DNA of 7,151 nucleotides from assembly GCA_934230685.1 (NCBI GenBank), contig CAKQFF010000100.1, forward strand, positions 1 through 7,151. The letters are read 5' to 3'. The position numbers and the translations under genes are program-made. The notes under the pieces are model-generated. The model made no database searches, had not been told where the DNA came from, and saw only the letters and a list, made by a program, of their open reading frames with translations. Of the stretch, positions 5,588 to 7,151 are shown piece after piece. Source of the DNA: an uncultured Prevotella sp. (lineage in GTDB: Bacteria; Bacteroidota; Bacteroidia; Bacteroidales; Bacteroidaceae). Numbering within the stretch: the stretch's first letter is position 1; the number at the start of each line of letters is the position of its first letter.

Positions 5588-7098
5588 TGAGGAGTGCAAA
5601 CCGTCGAATAGCCAAGAACACGGCGTTTATGTATGTGCGTCTTCTCACCACAATGGTGATAGGACTGTATGTGTCGCGCCTTGCGTTGGAGATACTTGGT
5701 GTGTCCGACTACGGATTGTTTGCCGTGGTGGGTGGAGTTCTTGCCATGTTCACCTTTATAAGCAACTCATTGGCAAGCGCCACTTCGCGCTTCTTCAATA
5801 CCGAGATGGGCAAGAAGGAGGGCGACGTGAACGCTTCGTTCAACATCAACCTCCTGCTGCACGTCTGCCTTGCCATCATTATCTTCGCTCTTGCCGAGAC
5901 AATAGGTCTGTGGTATGTCTACAACAGACTCAACGTGGAGCCGGGCAAATTGCAGGATGCTGTATTTGTCTACCACATAAGCATCATTACGGCTTGTCTT
6001 GGCATCGTCAACGGACCTTATCAGAGTCTGTTTGCTGCCCATGAGCGTTTTAAGTTCATGGCTGTAATGGATATAGTCAATTCGCTTGTGCGCTTGGGCT
6101 GCATCCTTATGCTCAGTCTTTATCATGGCGACTATGCCTTGCGCGTCTACAGCATCATCTTCTCGCTCACCACAGCCAATACGTTTGTGGTGTACCATTG
6201 GGTGGCTTACCGAAATTGGGCACACATTATTAAATATAGGTTTGTCAGCGGATGGCAACGCTATCGCGAGGTGTTGAGCTTTGGAGGATGGAATGTGCTT
6301 GCCACTATGGCATATATGGTGCGTTCGTCGGGTAGCGACCTGCTGCTCAACAGTTTCTTTGGCACGGCTATGAATGGAGCCTTCGCCATAAGCCGCACGG
6401 TAAACCAGAGCATAATGTCGTTTACGGGCAGTTTCGATAGCGCCTCGGCTCCGCAGATAATACAGTCGTATGCCGCGGGCGATAACGACCGATGCACATA
6501 TCTATGCAACAAGATAGGGCGCATAAACATCTTGATGTTTGAGCTATTGTGCATCCCTTTGCTCATAGAGCTTGACTTTGTGCTAAGGCTCTGGCTTGGC
6601 AAAGTGCCGGATGGGGCATATATGCTCACCTATCTTAATATAATAGTGGGAGGAATGTCGTTGACATGTGGCGGCATATTCAATCTTATCAACGCCACGG
6701 GCCGTATAAAATGGTTTAAAGTCAACACCAGCGCCTTCTTCATCGCTTGCATCCCCGTTGGCTACATATTGTTCGACAATGGTTATCCTGCCTACAGTAT
6801 CCTTGTACTATTCCTTGTGGCCGACGTGCTTCAGCGTGGCGTGCAGCTTTATCTTATGCATCGTCTGCTTGGCTTCGACTCTTGGCGATATGCACGCGAG
6901 GCTTACGGACGCCCTATGGTTATAGGCATCATAGCAGCCGCAGGTTTCTATCTCCACTCGTTCTTAGATATAGAGAGTGCCCTTGAGAGTATTGCCACTA
7001 TCGGAGCAACCGCAGTTCTAACCATATTGCTGATTTATGGCATAGGATTGACGGGGGACGAGAGAGCGGCAATAAAAAGAGTATTAATACGCAAGTAA
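5587..7098 (+). CDS. Wzx-like lipid-linked oligosaccharide flippase
   Basis: This 503-residue, very hydrophobic protein has a short basic N-terminus (MRSANRRIAKNTAFMYVRLL) and then about a dozen or more membrane helices separated by short charged loops. The opening, a basic NTAFMYVRLL stretch followed by YVSRLALEILGVSDYGLFAVVGG, is characteristic of the polysaccharide exporters of the MOP superfamily. These move undecaprenyl-linked repeat units from the cytoplasmic to the periplasmic face of the inner membrane, where they are polymerised. The start is fixed by the TAATG overlap with the kinase gene, and the stop is TAA at 7096-7098. Assignment to Wzx rather than another MOP transporter rests on the capsule-operon context and on this N-terminus. 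No glycosyltransferase or Wzy polymerase is seen in the 53 bases left after it. Confidence 0.92.
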   Translation: MRSANRRIAKNTAFMYVRLLTTMVIGLYVSRLALEILGVSDYGLFAVVGGVLAMFTFISNSLASATSRFFNTEMGKKEGDVNASFNINLLLHVCLAIIIFALAETIGLWYVYNRLNVEPGKLQDAVFVYHISIITACLGIVNGPYQSLFAAHERFKFMAVMDIVNSLVRLGCILMLSLYHGDYALRVYSIIFSLTTANTFVVYHWVAYRNWAHIIKYRFVSGWQRYREVLSFGGWNVLATMAYMVRSSGSDLLLNSFFGTAMNGAFAISRTVNQSIMSFTGSFDSASAPQIIQSYAAGDNDRCTYLCNKIGRINILMFELLCIPLLIELDFVLRLWLGKVPDGAYMLTYLNIIVGGMSLTCGGIFNLINATGRIKWFKVNTSAFFIACIPVGYILFDNGYPAYSILVLFLVADVLQRGVQLYLMHRLLGFDSWRYAREAYGRPMVIGIIAAAGFYLHSFLDIESALESIATIGATAVLTILLIYGIGLTGDERAAIKRVLIRK

Positions 7099-7111
7099 TC
7101 TCTTACAATGC

Positions 7112-7141
7112 GGGCTGAAAGCCCAATATCCTCCATAGGAG
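7112..7141 (+). other. Two short hairpins after the flippase gene
   Basis: GGGCT at 7112-7116 pairs with AGCCC at 7120-7124 around GAA, and CTCC at 7131-7134 pairs with GGAG at 7138-7141 around ATA. Neither is followed by a T run in the ten bases left, so a simple intrinsic terminator is not shown. The first hairpin resembles the start of short palindromic intergenic repeats I recall from Bacteroidales genomes, but the window ends too soon to tell. Confidence 0.35.
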
Positions 7142-7151
7142 AGTGTGTCAA

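Noticed and set aside
5767..6258. 163-codon minus-strand ORF under the flippase gene
   Set aside because: It is a shadow of a clear membrane-protein gene and shows no domain or promoter of its own.

Overview
The window looks like a chromosomal segment from a Bacteroidales bacterium, most probably of the Prevotella/Segatella group. This is an inference from several signs: a C-terminal tail typical of proteins secreted by these bacteria, a TAnnTTTG-type -7 promoter element, starts without Shine-Dalgarno sequences, and an UpxY-type antiterminator heading a polysaccharide operon. No database could be searched.

Layout. Positions 1-576 hold the 3' end of a gene for a secreted beta-rich protein with a sorting-type tail. 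Positions 577-1425 are an 849-base convergent intergenic region with no secure gene but unusually dense structure: a 168-bp element with imperfect 42/43-base inverted arms (602-769), five 21-bp tandem units that stay open as short peptides on both strands (966-1069), a nested inverted repeat (1167-1289), and a second long hairpin one base later (1291-1385). A small minus-strand gene for a 78-residue protein of unknown function follows (1426-1662). It is divergent from the main operon, and the shared 169-base gap contains two outward-facing -7-like elements arranged as mirror images.

Positions 1831-7098 are a tightly packed plus-strand operon for capsule or exopolysaccharide production. Its genes are a NusG-like UpxY antiterminator with an unusual N-terminal extension, a Wza-like outer-membrane export lipoprotein, a Wzc-like co-polymerase/tyrosine kinase with a ten-tyrosine tail, and a Wzx-like flippase. 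Junctions are ATGA (antiterminator/export protein), a 23-base gap (export protein/kinase) and TAATG (kinase/flippase). The proposed logic is that the antiterminator keeps RNA polymerase reading through the long operon, the flippase moves lipid-linked units across the inner membrane, and the kinase/co-polymerase and export protein control chain length and export. Glycosyltransferases, the polymerase and the initiating transferase are not in the window and would be expected downstream. The last 53 bases hold two small hairpins and no gene.

No clearly novel multi-gene system is visible. The most interesting parts are the structured intergenic region and the antiterminator's leader and N-terminal extension.
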